A stretch of DNA of 64,000 nucleotides from Alteromonadaceae bacterium M269 (GCA_004353515.1 SMNZ01000005.1:1-64000); one strand, 5' to 3'. Shown: positions 34,569 to 44,647, numbered from the stretch's first letter. The notes: a model not told the origin generated them from the sequence alone. Made by a program: numbers and translations.

Positions 34569-36218
34569 ATGGAATCTCAACGTAGTTTTCTTTTCATAGG
34601 TTTAGCCCTTGTCACTTTCTTGTTATGGGAAGCATGGCAAAAGGACTATGGCCCTCAACCACCACAAACCGTTGAATCGGCTTTACCAGATACGCCTTCT
34701 GACGTACCTTCAAACAGCACTTCTGGTTCTGTGGATGTTCCAACTATTCAAGGGGGAGCACTACCAACACCAAACCAGGCAGCCACAAACAATGCCCTTA
34801 TTCATGTGGTAACTGATACTTTAGATCTACGAATTAGTCCTAAAGGCGGTGATATTGTTAACGCCGACTTAGTTAAGTTCCCTGTAGAGCTTAACTCTGA
34901 GGAATCATTTAATATTCTAAGTAACGACCCGCAGTTAGAGTTTATCGCTCAAAGCGGACTTATAGGTCCTAACGGAACAGACGGTTCACAAGGTCGCCCT
35001 ACTTTCCTTGCCGACAAGCTAAATTACGAACTGACCGGTGACACATTATCGGTACCTTTGCGTTACACAACAAGTGAAGGTTTGGTTGTTATAAAAACCT
35101 TTACCTTTACAAGAGGCATGCACTCAGTTGACGTTACCTATGAACTTAGCAATACAAGCCAACAAAATTTACAAGTTGTTCCTTATGCTCAACTAAAACA
35201 AAAAATTCGTAGTTCTGAAGGCTCTGTCTTTATGCCAACGTACCGTGGTGGAGCCTATTCAACAGAAGACGAACGTTACGAAAAACTAGCATTTGATGAC
35301 ATCTTCGATGACGGTTTAAGAGAGAAAACATTAGGCGGTTGGGCAGCAATGATAGAGCACTATTTTGTTGCTGCTTGGGTACCTCCTCAAGAACAGCAAA
35401 ATACTATCTATGCACGAGGCTTAGGCGAAGAGTATGCATTAATAGGATATACAGGTCAGCCTGTTAATATCGCGGCTGGACAGAGTGCTACTCTGAACAG
35501 CATCATCTATGTTGGCCCTAAAGATCAAGATGCATTAGAACAAATTGCTCGTGGACTTAACCTTACCGTGGACTATGGTTTCCTATGGTGGATTTCACTT
35601 CCACTCTTTAGTCTCTTGCAGCTTATCCATTCATTAGTTGGTAACTGGGGTGTCGCCATCATCGTCATCACTATTTTAGTAAAAGGTGTGATGTACCCTC
35701 TGACGAAAGCACAGTATACGTCGATGGCTAAGCTGCGTGCTTTAAAACCTAAAATGGATGCACTGAAAGATCGCTTTGGCGACGACAGACAAAAAATGTC
35801 TCAAGGTATGATGGAGTTGTATAAAAAGGAAAAAGTAAATCCAATGGGTGGCTGTTTCCCTCTTTTACTACAAATGCCCATTTTCCTAGCTTTATACTGG
35901 GTACTACTAGAAAGTGTTGAGTTGCGCCAAGCCGAGTTTTTCTTGTGGATAGCAGATCTGTCAGTAAAAGACCCATTCTATGTTCTCCCAATACTGACAG
36001 GTATCAGCATGTACTTGCTACAGAAACTACAACCTGTAACTGTACAAGATCCAATGCAGCAAAAAATCATGCAATTGATGCCAGTGTTTATGAGTATCTT
36101 CTTCTTATGGTTCCCTGCTGGCCTAGTACTTTACTGGTTTATCAGTAACTTGATTACATTAGCTCAAGCAAAAATCATTTATACTCAAATGGAAAAACAA
36201 GGGCTTAAAACCAGCTAG
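34569..36218 (+). CDS. yidC: membrane protein insertase YidC
   Basis: YidC inserts and folds inner-membrane proteins, alone or with SecYEG. The 549-residue protein has one N-terminal transmembrane segment (RSFLFIGLALVTFLLWEAW), a large periplasmic beta domain (about 60-340), and the conserved five-helix core with NWGVAIIVITILVKGVMYPL, the cytoplasmic helical hairpin, MGGCFPLLLQMPIFLALYW and a final PAGLVLYWFISNL. The hydrophilic-groove arginine is not separately checked. It closes the rpmH-rnpA-yidD-yidC series. Confidence 0.97.
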   Translation: MESQRSFLFIGLALVTFLLWEAWQKDYGPQPPQTVESALPDTPSDVPSNSTSGSVDVPTIQGGALPTPNQAATNNALIHVVTDTLDLRISPKGGDIVNADLVKFPVELNSEESFNILSNDPQLEFIAQSGLIGPNGTDGSQGRPTFLADKLNYELTGDTLSVPLRYTTSEGLVVIKTFTFTRGMHSVDVTYELSNTSQQNLQVVPYAQLKQKIRSSEGSVFMPTYRGGAYSTEDERYEKLAFDDIFDDGLREKTLGGWAAMIEHYFVAAWVPPQEQQNTIYARGLGEEYALIGYTGQPVNIAAGQSATLNSIIYVGPKDQDALEQIARGLNLTVDYGFLWWISLPLFSLLQLIHSLVGNWGVAIIVITILVKGVMYPLTKAQYTSMAKLRALKPKMDALKDRFGDDRQKMSQGMMELYKKEKVNPMGGCFPLLLQMPIFLALYWVLLESVELRQAEFFLWIADLSVKDPFYVLPILTGISMYLLQKLQPVTVQDPMQQKIMQLMPVFMSIFFLWFPAGLVLYWFISNLITLAQAKIIYTQMEKQGLKTS

Positions 36219-36250
36219 TCCTAGGGTCAGCTAAATACAAAGGCAATAAC

Positions 36251-37501
36251 ATGCTTAAACACTGTGCCATCACCTTAGTATTAGGGTTAACGCTAAATAC
36301 TACGTTAACCCAAGCTGATACCCTATATCAGACTAAAGGTCTGATTGATGGCACAGGTAAACTCCTCAACAAAACAGATTTTATTGTCAGTAATGATGGC
36401 CAGATTACCCAGATTGGTAACCAGCTAAAAATTACTGGCTCACAACACAAAACTGTCGATCTCAAACACCTTTATGCGATGCCAGGGCTTATCGATATGC
36501 ATACGCATATTACCTATGGGTTACCAAACGGTTCAAAAGGCAATGCTTGGACAGAACTTGGGCAAGTTGATGAAAAAGGCCGTCGACAAGCTGCTCTAGA
36601 AAATGCACGCAAAACAGTAGCTACAGGCGTTACCTCAATCCGTGATCTCAATGACGGCAGCGGCCTTGATTTAAAGCTACGCCAAGTCTTCGCTAATCAT
36701 AAAGAGATTGGTCCGAGACTATTTGTGTCTGGTGGCGGTGTGCATCCAAGTCGACCAGTTGAACCTCTTGACTATGCAAAGTCACAAATAGAGCTTGATG
36801 TTGATTGGGTGAAAATCTTTGGAACCACAGGTAGCGCAGACGATCTCACCAGTAAAGCCTATTACGATAAAGACATAGTTAAGAGCATTACTGATGCAGC
36901 CCATAAAGCAGGTAAGCGCATTACTTTACATTCTTATGGGCCAGAAGCTGTAGACGCAGCTATTTACGCTAGGGTTGATTCTATTGAGCACGCAGTCGGT
37001 ATGAGCATCAAACAAATGATTGCTATGCGTGACAACAACATAACTTACGTTCCAACCATCGATCACAACCGTTACTACGCTGACCATAGAGATGAATATG
37101 GTTACACTGAAGAAATTGATAAAAACCTGCGCACATTTGTTAAAAAGAACACACAAGCAGTAGCGGGCGCACATAGCGTGGGCGTTAGTATCGCAACGGG
37201 TTCGGATGCTGTGTTTTCAGGTTTTGGTGAAAACACTTGTGAACTAAAGCAGTTTAAAGCTGCAGGGCTAAGTAACGCAGATATTATCCAAACAGCAACT
37301 GTTAATGGTGCCAACTTGCTCGGCCAAAAATCACAATTGGGTCGAATAAAAGAAGGCTATATCGCCGACATCGTTTTTTTAGAAGAAAACCCACTCGACA
37401 ATCTTGATACTTTATTCAACGGTATAAGACTCGTATTAAGAGACGGGAAAGTTGTTCACGACGTGCGTAACAGTGAGCCTTTCATTGTTAATTGCGGATA
37501 A
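36251..37501 (+). CDS. secreted amidohydrolase-family metal-dependent hydrolase
   Basis: A 416-residue exported enzyme of the amidohydrolase superfamily, close to imidazolonepropionase/Xaa-Pro dipeptidase-like members. After a signal peptide (MLKHCAITLV...TQADT) the expected ligand positions are visible: HTHITYG on strand 1, the likely carbamylated lysine in DVDWVKIFGTTGS, ITLHSYGPEAV, DSIEHAVG, and the catalytic aspartate in TGSDAVF. The substrate cannot be read from sequence; secreted relatives often act on cyclic amides or proline dipeptides. It lies between yidC and yajQ with short gaps. Confidence 0.85.
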   Translation: MLKHCAITLVLGLTLNTTLTQADTLYQTKGLIDGTGKLLNKTDFIVSNDGQITQIGNQLKITGSQHKTVDLKHLYAMPGLIDMHTHITYGLPNGSKGNAWTELGQVDEKGRRQAALENARKTVATGVTSIRDLNDGSGLDLKLRQVFANHKEIGPRLFVSGGGVHPSRPVEPLDYAKSQIELDVDWVKIFGTTGSADDLTSKAYYDKDIVKSITDAAHKAGKRITLHSYGPEAVDAAIYARVDSIEHAVGMSIKQMIAMRDNNITYVPTIDHNRYYADHRDEYGYTEEIDKNLRTFVKKNTQAVAGAHSVGVSIATGSDAVFSGFGENTCELKQFKAAGLSNADIIQTATVNGANLLGQKSQLGRIKEGYIADIVFLEENPLDNLDTLFNGIRLVLRDGKVVHDVRNSEPFIVNCG

Positions 37502-37540
37502 TCTCCTCCGTTCCACTGCCATTAAATAGGAAAAAATAAC

Positions 37541-38023
37541 ATGCCATCATTTGATATCGTTTCTGAGATTGACATGGTTGAAGTCAGGAATGCGACTGAC
37601 AACTCAAACCGAGAACTAGCAACACGTTTTGATTTTCGTGGTGTAGAAGCCAGCTTTGAATTGCAGCAAGAAAGTGTAGTTATGTCCGCAGACTCTGATT
37701 TCCAGTTACAACAAATGCTCGATATCTTGCGAACCAAGTGTGTTAAAAGAAATGTCGATACAGCCGCCATTGAAGTCGCGGACGTTCAACACATCGGCAA
37801 AATATACAAGCAAGCGGTTACTTTTAAACAGGGTGTCGATCAACCAACCGCCAAAAAAATCATCAAACTGATTAAAGAGAAAAAGCTGAAGGTACAAGCT
37901 TCAATTCAAGGTGAACAGGTGCGTGTTACTGGTAAGAAGCGTGACGACTTACAGAGTGTTATTGCTGCTGTTAAAGCCGCTGATTTAGGTCAGCCTTTTC
38001 AGTTCCAGAACTTCCGCGATTAA
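37541..38023 (+). CDS. yajQ: YajQ family cyclic di-GMP-binding protein
   Basis: A 160-residue UPF0234/YajQ protein with two ferredoxin-like halves. It begins [18 protein letters not shown], with [12 protein letters not shown] following and [20 protein letters not shown] in the second half, all family hallmarks. YajQ homologues bind cyclic di-GMP in Xanthomonas and Pseudomonas and bind nucleic acids; the role here is inferred. A GGAAA ribosome site precedes the ATG. Confidence 0.93.
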   Translation: MPSFDIVSEIDMVEVRNATDNSNRELATRFDFRGVEASFELQQESVVMSADSDFQLQQMLDILRTKCVKRNVDTAAIEVADVQHIGKIYKQAVTFKQGVDQPTAKKIIKLIKEKKLKVQASIQGEQVRVTGKKRDDLQSVIAAVKAADLGQPFQFQNFRD

Positions 38024-38047
38024 TCATTTTAAGAACAGACCATTTAT

Positions 38048-39400
38048 ATGAACCAAGATACCATAATTGCACAAGCTACAGCCCCTGGAAAAGCCGGTGT
38101 GGGTATTATCCGTGTATCTGGTTCTCTTGCTTCTGAAGTTGCATCAAAACTATTAAAAAAAGTACCTGCGATTCGCCAGGCGGAATATCTCCCCTTCTAC
38201 GACAACAATGACAATATCCTGGATCAAGGTATTGCACTTTTCTTCAAGGCACCCAACTCTTTTACCGGTGAAGATGTTCTTGAGTTGCAAGGTCATGGCG
38301 GTCAAGTCCTAATGGACATGGTTTTAAAATCTTGCTTAGAAACAAGTAAAGTAAGACTCGCAAGGCCCGGTGAATTTAGCGAAAGAGCCTTTCTCAATGA
38401 CAAGCTCGATTTAGCACAGGCCGAAGCCATTGCAGACCTCATCAATGCAGACTCTGAGCAAGCTGCTCGCTCAGCCTTGCGTTCCATGCAAGGCGTTTTC
38501 TCAACCCAGGTTAATCACCTTGTAGAGTTGATTATCCATTTACGCATGTACGTAGAAGCAGCTATTGATTTTCCCGATGAAGAAATCGATTTTCTGTCGG
38601 ATGGCAAAGTCAGTCAGGATTTGCAGGAAATCATCCAAGCACTGGATGACATAAGACAACAAGCCCAACAAGGTCGTTTACTACGTGAAGGGATGAATGT
38701 TGTTATCGCCGGTAGGCCCAATGCCGGTAAATCAAGCTTACTTAATAGCTTGGCAGGCCATGAAGCCGCTATTGTGACAGACATCGAAGGCACAACTAGA
38801 GATGTTTTAAAAGAACATATTCATATCGATGGTATGCCTCTGCATATTATTGATACGGCAGGACTTCGAGAAAGCGCAGATAAAGTCGAACAAATCGGTA
38901 TTCAACGTGCTTGGAAGGAGATTGAACAGGCAGATAGAGTGCTTCTACTTGTCGATGCATCTTCGACATCAGATGAAGAAACAGAACAACTCGTTAAAGA
39001 TTTCGAGCAACGTCTTCCAACGCAAATCGGCTTGACTTTAGTACGCAATAAAATAGACCTTACACAGGACGAAGCAGGCCTGCAGACAGATAAAGTCGTT
39101 AATATCTCTGCTAATCAGGGCTTAGGTATGGGTGCACTTAAAGAGCACCTCAAAGCCTGTATGGGGTTTGAAAGTAATAATGAAGGCCAATTCATCGCGA
39201 GACGCCGACATATTGATGCTCTGGAAAAAGCCAATGAACATGTTCTTATCGGTCAACAACAGCTTATGGATAATTTAGCCGGTGAATTACTCGCCGAAGA
39301 ATTGCGCTTAGCTCAACAACATCTCAACGAAATAACCGGTGAATTCAGTTCTGATGACTTGTTATCTCGTATATTCTCTTCTTTCTGTATTGGCAAATAA
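38048..39400 (+). CDS. mnmE: tRNA uridine-5-carboxymethylaminomethyl GTPase MnmE
   Basis: MnmE works with MnmG to place the (carboxymethyl)aminomethyl group on wobble uridine 34 of several tRNAs. The 450-residue protein has the N-terminal folate-binding domain (start [20 protein letters not shown]), a helical region, the embedded G domain ([32 protein letters not shown]) and the terminal FCIGK with the catalytic cysteine. Its partner mnmG is 5.6 kb downstream across oriC. It converges with the acyltransferase gene with only two bases between stops. Confidence 0.97.
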   Translation: MNQDTIIAQATAPGKAGVGIIRVSGSLASEVASKLLKKVPAIRQAEYLPFYDNNDNILDQGIALFFKAPNSFTGEDVLELQGHGGQVLMDMVLKSCLETSKVRLARPGEFSERAFLNDKLDLAQAEAIADLINADSEQAARSALRSMQGVFSTQVNHLVELIIHLRMYVEAAIDFPDEEIDFLSDGKVSQDLQEIIQALDDIRQQAQQGRLLREGMNVVIAGRPNAGKSSLLNSLAGHEAAIVTDIEGTTRDVLKEHIHIDGMPLHIIDTAGLRESADKVEQIGIQRAWKEIEQADRVLLLVDASSTSDEETEQLVKDFEQRLPTQIGLTLVRNKIDLTQDEAGLQTDKVVNISANQGLGMGALKEHLKACMGFESNNEGQFIARRRHIDALEKANEHVLIGQQQLMDNLAGELLAEELRLAQQHLNEITGEFSSDDLLSRIFSSFCIGK

Positions 39401-39402
39401 GC

Positions 39403-40632
39403 TTAAAACAAAATAGCTAAACCAATCACTAACATAGGTACCCAAAGTACTGCTCTCAACAACTTTCGTGCTTTATATTCAGTCATATCAGGTTTTGTAA
39501 AAATGCCCATTAACTCACCTATCATCCCAACCCTGCTAAAAAGTGAGTAAATGAGAGCGCACCCTCCAAAAGTTACCAGCAGTACAATCAATGGCTCTAC
39601 AAATCCACCTAATTGATAGGGCGTTAAATAAAAACAAGCGGCAATTAAAAGACTTTGATGTGCAATATAACTTGGATAAACCGAAGTTGACCAATAGCGA
39701 AGTGATGGATGCGGCTTGTTAAGGTAAGTAGCGGCATAAGCACAAACAGCGAGTAAAGAAACCCAGCGATTAACAAAAACGAATAGGCGTTCCGCATAAG
39801 CATAAAGTGGACTTAAAGGCTCGTCCCTACTCAACCACACTAAACCGTAGTAACTTAAAAATATCGCACTACAAGATACGGCTATTATCAGTAGCAGACG
39901 TCGATATTTAACTAAAGTTTCCCACCAAACTGTATTTTCAAAGATCAAATAACCTAGTAGAAAGAAACAAAATCCTCGAGCGATGCGCCTACCCTCTTCA
40001 GATTCAGGAAAAAGAACAAGCTCGGCTAAGGACAGAACCAACGGCACTAAACAAATGACTAGAACAATATGACGACTAACAAGCAATCTATCTATTGTTT
40101 CTTTAACTTTCGGGTAATTAAAAATGGGATAACAGAGGATCAGCACCAAAGAAAATTGCCACAACTCTCTTAAATACCATAAATGGTTTACATCAATATG
40201 AGGAAATATCCCTGATTGAAAATCATTAAAACTAGGATGACTTAAATCAAAGAAAATTCGATAAAAATGGCCAAAGCTAAAATCAATAGCACCGGCACTG
40301 GTCATTTCTACATAAAGTTGGACTGGGACTATTGCGACAATACCGAAGGACAAAGGTAAAAGGAGACGCCAAGTTCTCGATAAAAATGTTGTAACTAAGC
40401 TATGACTTTGTAAAACATATCGCAGCGCAATACCTGATATGAAAAACAGTAAAGGCATTCGCCATGGATTGATCATCAACATAACATACTGCAAAAACTC
40501 ACTTTGATACTGACTTTTATAGTGAAACCCCCAATCAGCTACATATAACATCCCTGTGTGATAAAAAATCAAAAGCCCGAAAGCTATAACTCTTAACCAA
40601 TCTAAATCATATCGGCGTGTAGCTGATGACAT
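39403..40632 (-). CDS. acyltransferase 3 family membrane protein
   Basis: A 409-residue polytopic membrane protein of the acyltransferase 3 (OafA/OpgC-like) family. It opens with RRYDLDWLRVIAFGLLIFYH, the family's N-terminal motif whose histidine is thought catalytic, and has about ten hydrophobic segments. Members transfer acyl or succinyl groups to surface or periplasmic glycans; the acceptor is unknown. I start at the ATG at 40632, which follows GGGAAG, not at a TTG four codons earlier. It is divergent from a LytTR regulator, which may control it. Confidence 0.88.
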   Translation of the reverse strand: MSSATRRYDLDWLRVIAFGLLIFYHTGMLYVADWGFHYKSQYQSEFLQYVMLMINPWRMPLLFFISGIALRYVLQSHSLVTTFLSRTWRLLLPLSFGIVAIVPVQLYVEMTSAGAIDFSFGHFYRIFFDLSHPSFNDFQSGIFPHIDVNHLWYLRELWQFSLVLILCYPIFNYPKVKETIDRLLVSRHIVLVICLVPLVLSLAELVLFPESEEGRRIARGFCFFLLGYLIFENTVWWETLVKYRRLLLIIAVSCSAIFLSYYGLVWLSRDEPLSPLYAYAERLFVFVNRWVSLLAVCAYAATYLNKPHPSLRYWSTSVYPSYIAHQSLLIAACFYLTPYQLGGFVEPLIVLLVTFGGCALIYSLFSRVGMIGELMGIFTKPDMTEYKARKLLRAVLWVPMLVIGLAILF

Positions 40633-40784
40633 AACGCTTCCCAAAGTAAGTAAAAACCTAATAAAAGCTTTTTTATCTACCCATTAAAAATGAAGAGTGA
40701 CGAATCGCGTAGTTATGTGACAATAGGTTGATAGCTGGGACGAAATTTAATGAACTTTAAGTCAACTAACGAATAAAAGATGAA

Positions 40785-41627
40785 ATGAGAGAGCTCTATC
40801 TAGCCCATAAAACAAAATTTGAAATTGCGTATTGGGTTATCAACTCCCTAATAGCTATCGCATTAAACACAAGCACCGTTATCTTAGAGCATGAGCGAAA
40901 CAATCAGCCTATAGCTACCTGGGAACCTTTACTGTGGGAATCAAGTAGCCAAGCTGCAATATTGTTGCTGATTCCCGTCATCGTTCTTCTAAATCAGCGT
41001 TTTAATCTTAACCATCAACAGTGGAAGCAACGCTTACTTCTACACACAGCTTTTGCTGTTCTTTTTTCAATAATTCATATCGCCATTATGGTCGGTATTC
41101 GTAAAGTTGGGTATGAGCTCGTCGACTCTCACTATGATTTTGGAAATTTATTTCATGAGTTTATTTATGAGTTGCGGAAGGATGTCCTCGACTACATCAA
41201 TATCATTGTCGTAATAAGCGTTTATCAATTTATTTCCAGCCGATTAATAGGGGAAGCCAAGGCCATCTCAGAGGATGAATCAGTTCAAGAATCTAAGCTG
41301 GTGAATAAGGTTTTAGTTAGAAAATTGGGCAAAGAGTTTATTGTTGATATCGCTAACATCGAGTGGATTGAGGCTGCCGGTAACTATATGAACTTGCACG
41401 TTAACCAAAATGTTTATCCATTAAGATCAACTATGGTTAACTTGTGCACTAAACTTGATGAGTCTAAGTTTCTGCGGATTCATCGTTCATACATTGCAAA
41501 TATCGATCTCATCGATCAAATAGAGATATCAGACAGTGGCGATGGAACAGTCACTTTAAAGAACGGGAAAACATTGCCTCTATCCAGACGTTATAAACAA
41601 AATTTTGATTTATTTAATCTCAGCTAA
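40785..41627 (+). CDS. membrane-bound LytTR-type transcriptional regulator
   Basis: A 280-residue protein with four predicted transmembrane segments in its first 160 residues (for example YWVINSLIAIALNTSTVI and RLLLHTAFAVLFSIIHIAI) and a C-terminal LytTR DNA-binding domain (about 175-280) with IEWIEAAGNYMNLHV and FLRIHRSYIANI. There is no receiver domain, so signals are probably sensed in the membrane. It is divergent from the acyltransferase 3 gene across about 150 bases, a frequent pairing that suggests direct control. No dyad typical of LytTR sites was firmly identified. Confidence 0.88.
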   Translation: MRELYLAHKTKFEIAYWVINSLIAIALNTSTVILEHERNNQPIATWEPLLWESSSQAAILLLIPVIVLLNQRFNLNHQQWKQRLLLHTAFAVLFSIIHIAIMVGIRKVGYELVDSHYDFGNLFHEFIYELRKDVLDYINIIVVISVYQFISSRLIGEAKAISEDESVQESKLVNKVLVRKLGKEFIVDIANIEWIEAAGNYMNLHVNQNVYPLRSTMVNLCTKLDESKFLRIHRSYIANIDLIDQIEISDSGDGTVTLKNGKTLPLSRRYKQNFDLFNLS

Positions 41628-41676
41628 TCAATATCAATGAGGTACAATATCTAAAAAAGTAGTGAATGTTTTTTCC

Positions 41677-42117
41677 ATGGCCAAATTTGAGATTATTGTC
41701 GGTAGTGTTCTAGGCGCCAGCGAGTATGTCGCTGATGCACTATTAGAGACTTTAGAAAGCGCCGGACACCAAGTCACAATACATCTAGAACCTAAGCTTG
41801 AAGAACTAGATCAGTCATCAACCTGGATAATTTGTAGCTCAACACATGGTGCAGGCGACTTACCTGAAAATATCGAACCTTTCGCGAAACAAATTGAGCA
41901 CAGCGATTTAAGTAATCTTCCATACACAATTGTAGGTTTGGGTGACTCGAGCTACGACACCTATTGTTTTGGCGCATTAACCTTGGAACGCCTAATGACA
42001 GAAGCTAAAGCAGAGAAAATAGCGCCTGTTATTCATATTGATGTGTTACATCACCCTATCCCTGAAGACGCTGCAACGGAATGGTTGAGTAGCTGGATTG
42101 CAGAGTATCAGCCTTGA
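41677..42117 (+). CDS. mioC: flavodoxin-family protein MioC
   Basis: A 146-residue flavodoxin-like protein matching MioC. FMN-binding loops are visible: GSVLGASEYVAD near the start, SSTHGAGDLPENI in the middle, and GLGDSSYDTYCFG. MioC was described as needed for biotin synthase activity in E. coli. There too mioC lies beside oriC, and here oriC is about 2.4 kb downstream. I start at the ATG at 41677 since it gives the family N-terminus; a GTG at 41662 is the alternative. The stop overlaps the TTG of the next gene. Confidence 0.88.
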   Translation: MAKFEIIVGSVLGASEYVADALLETLESAGHQVTIHLEPKLEELDQSSTWIICSSTHGAGDLPENIEPFAKQIEHSDLSNLPYTIVGLGDSSYDTYCFGALTLERLMTEAKAEKIAPVIHIDVLHHPIPEDAATEWLSSWIAEYQP

Positions 42118-42764
42118 ATCCAACAGAATACGAAGCCTTAAATGGTCCCCTCAGTAATGAAGCACGTGTGCTTTATTGCCTGGGTCTGCGTCCAATAATA
42201 AATGTCCAAACCGGACTAACAGAACCATTACAATATAAAAAGCTGCTCGCTTTATTGAATAGCAAAGATAAAGTGGTTTCATTAGGTAGGCATATTAATC
42301 GATTGCTTACAGAGCTTGTCGCAGCTGGACTAGTTAGCGCGACACAAGAAATCGAAAAAAACTTAAGCTGCAATAGCAAACAACTTGTTTTGCCATTAGC
42401 CGCAATTGATCCTACCGACTACTCCAATTTGCACTTACAATGGACCAAAATGCATTTAGAGTGGCAACCAAACGCAAGTTTGTATCAAGACTTAGCAAAA
42501 CTTGTGGGTATTATCGATAAAACCTTTACCGAAAATGAGCTAGGTGACTTTATTGCTTATTGGTTAGGTAGACCAGAATCCAACAATACCCTGTTTCAGT
42601 GGACACAAAAGTTTGTATTCTTTATTAAAAAGCAGCGTCTGGCGTCTGGATATGGTGAGAAACAACGTGTTGGCAATCAAGTTGTCACAAAGAAAGCCGG
42701 CATAACAGCTGATAGCAATACCAAGAAATTAGTAGAAAAGTATCATGCAAAATATCAACGATAA
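42114..42764 (+). CDS. DnaT-like primosomal protein
   Basis: A 216-residue protein. Its C-terminal half resembles primosomal DnaT: EWQPNASLYQDLAKLVGI, then ENELGDFIAYWLGRPE and LFQWTQKFVFFIKKQRL, which follow the DnaT pattern of W-P, an E-L-x-x-F-x-x-YW block and a Q-W-x-x-K-F helix. The N-terminal half (about 110 residues) looks like a winged-helix adaptor. The TTG start overlaps the mioC stop. Its end overlaps the next gene, a DnaC-like ATPase, by 20 bases. DnaT and DnaC act together in E. coli in restart, so the pair is likely a helicase-loading unit. Confidence 0.8.
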   Translation: MNPTEYEALNGPLSNEARVLYCLGLRPIINVQTGLTEPLQYKKLLALLNSKDKVVSLGRHINRLLTELVAAGLVSATQEIEKNLSCNSKQLVLPLAAIDPTDYSNLHLQWTKMHLEWQPNASLYQDLAKLVGIIDKTFTENELGDFIAYWLGRPESNNTLFQWTQKFVFFIKKQRLASGYGEKQRVGNQVVTKKAGITADSNTKKLVEKYHAKYQR

Positions 42765-43593
42765 GATAGAACAACTTGCTAAACAGCTTGGAAAGCCTAT
42801 ATCCAAAGGTAGGATAGACGACTATCAGTCACTAAGAAAAGAATATGAAGTCCTAGCCAACCGCGATGTTAATGAGCAACAAAAGGCCAGTAAGAAACAA
42901 CGTATCCAAGCGATACATGGTCGTTCCGATCTTAATTCTAAATGGACGTTCGACAATATCGTTCAGGACTCACCTGATGTAATTGAAGCTATTAACATTG
43001 CTCAATCCTTTATTGCGGCGCACTCTGATCCTAACTGGCGCCAGAACAGCGCGAATATGATGATCTTCTACGGCGACTATGGACGAGGAAAATCGCATAT
43101 CGCAGGTGCTATTGCACAAGAGTTGATCAATAAATACGAGATTTCGGTACTCTACCGGCAACTATCCAGCCTATTGGAAATGCGCTTCTTCTCATACGAC
43201 TATTCTGCACAAGACAGTATTGGCGAAAAATTCAGACAAGCACAAGAAGAGTTATTGGATGTCGACTTACTAATACTCGACGAAGTGTGCGTGAACGAAA
43301 CTGTACTTAAAAAGAATACGCAAAGCTGGTTAGGTAACCTGCTACGCCAGAGATTGGCTGAAAACAAGAATTGCATTCTCATCACTAACCACAACTTAGC
43401 AGGGTTAGAAAATGCATTAGGTAAGTACTGTTACGAGTCAATAAAAGAGTATGACACCTATAAAGTCTGCTTTTCAGGCCCAAGCCGACGAGAAAATGTG
43501 ACTGACGATCCTATCGCTTCTGTCGCTTCCAACGAAGAGCCACAGCAAACTTATACACACAAATCAGGTTACGTTCCTAATCAAGTGAAATAG
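42745..43593 (+). CDS. DnaC-like replicative helicase loader (AAA+ ATPase)
   Basis: A 282-residue protein whose C-terminal domain is a DnaC/IstB-type AAA+ ATPase. It has Walker A GDYGRGKSHIAGAI (about 110-117) and Walker B VDLLILDEVCVNE, then the sensor-1 region ILITNHNLAGLENALG. Where E. coli DnaC has its arginine-finger segment (GERVMDRM) this protein reads GKYCYESIKEY, so the arginine is not at the usual place. The N-terminal 90 residues would bind the helicase. Location beside oriC and after a DnaT-like gene supports a role in loading DnaB. Confidence 0.85.
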   Translation: MQNINDKIEQLAKQLGKPISKGRIDDYQSLRKEYEVLANRDVNEQQKASKKQRIQAIHGRSDLNSKWTFDNIVQDSPDVIEAINIAQSFIAAHSDPNWRQNSANMMIFYGDYGRGKSHIAGAIAQELINKYEISVLYRQLSSLLEMRFFSYDYSAQDSIGEKFRQAQEELLDVDLLILDEVCVNETVLKKNTQSWLGNLLRQRLAENKNCILITNHNLAGLENALGKYCYESIKEYDTYKVCFSGPSRRENVTDDPIASVASNEEPQQTYTHKSGYVPNQVK

Positions 43594-43708
43594 AGCGCTC
43601 TTACCTATTTCCTAAGCTATTACGAATAAAAAGCAAACCTCCGTTTAAACTTTTTGAGTTTAACTGGCGACTCAGCTGTATATCACTCCCAAAGACTAGG
43701 AAATAGCT

Positions 43709-44500
43709 ATGAACTTTAAGAGACTTCGTCACCCTATTTTGTCAGCAGCGGTAATCAGTAGCACACTATTATTAAGCACACTTGCAGCTGCCAAAACCAT
43801 TGATAAAACTTTTGATGCCGACGCTGGCGATACACTGACTGTAAGAACAGATGGCGGCAGTGTGAATATCAATACGCACGGTAAAGATTCCATAGAAGTT
43901 ATTGCAGAAATAGAAGGCAAAGACAGCGATGAGTTTGAAGTATCTTTTGATAATAATCGCGACGGCCTGACCATTATTGGTGAGAGGGAACGTAATAACG
44001 GGTGGGGTTACAACAATCTACGCGTTAAGTTTTATATCACCATTCCTGATAAATATAACGTAGATGTTAATACTGCTGGTGGTTCTATTAGCGTTGACGA
44101 TCTCGAAGGTGAAGTTGAAGTCGATACTTCAGGCGGCTCAATAAAGCTTGGCAATATTGTTGGTGATGTTAAAGCCGAAACATCCGGTGGTAGCATCAAA
44201 ACCGAAGACATCGATGGTAATGTCAATGCTCATACATCAGGTGGCAGCATCAAAGTCACCATGACTAAACAAATTACTGAAGATGCTTCATTAACGACCT
44301 CAGGTGGCTCAGTAACAGCTAATCTCCTTGATGATATTAAGGTCGATATAGACGCTTCAACAAGCGGTGGACGTGTACGTACGGACTTCGATGTTGATGG
44401 AAAAGTCACCAAACGTTCCATTAGAGGTGAAATTAATGGCGGTGGTCCAAGATTACGCTTAAAAACAAGCGGCGGAAGTATCCACATAAAATCTCTCTAA
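43709..44500 (+). CDS. secreted DUF4097 beta-repeat protein
   Basis: A 263-residue exported protein of the DUF4097 family. The signal peptide ends LAAAK; from about residue 120 a repeated block with the motif T(S/A)GGS recurs about eight times (TAGGSI, TSGGSI, TSGGSV, TSGGRV), about every 18-30 residues. The strand-turn pattern implies a beta-solenoid. Function is unknown. It separates the dnaC-like gene from oriC and is read toward it. Hairpin-like AT sequence precedes it, but no terminator is evident before oriC. Confidence 0.85.
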   Translation: MNFKRLRHPILSAAVISSTLLLSTLAAAKTIDKTFDADAGDTLTVRTDGGSVNINTHGKDSIEVIAEIEGKDSDEFEVSFDNNRDGLTIIGERERNNGWGYNNLRVKFYITIPDKYNVDVNTAGGSISVDDLEGEVEVDTSGGSIKLGNIVGDVKAETSGGSIKTEDIDGNVNAHTSGGSIKVTMTKQITEDASLTTSGGSVTANLLDDIKVDIDASTSGGRVRTDFDVDGKVTKRSIRGEINGGGPRLRLKTSGGSIHIKSL

Positions 44501-44614
44501 ACAGATCATTTTCACTTTCCTAATATGCGTCAACACTAAGATCCCTTTGTTGGCGCTGATCTCCAAGTCACAACACTAAGATCCACGATCTATTGATCAA
44601 AGGAAGATCACAAG

Positions 44615-44623
44615 TTACCCACA
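44615..44623 (+). promoter_or_regulatory. near-consensus DnaA box in oriC
   Basis: TTACCCACA, one mismatch from TTATCCACA. Confidence 0.55.
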
Positions 44624-44647
44624 ATTAGATCACCTTTTACCCGCCTC

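Noticed and set aside
43709-44500. TSGGS repeats as DNA tandem repeats
   Set aside because: The motif repeats at protein level with variable codons and spacing; it is a beta-solenoid fold, not a DNA repeat array.
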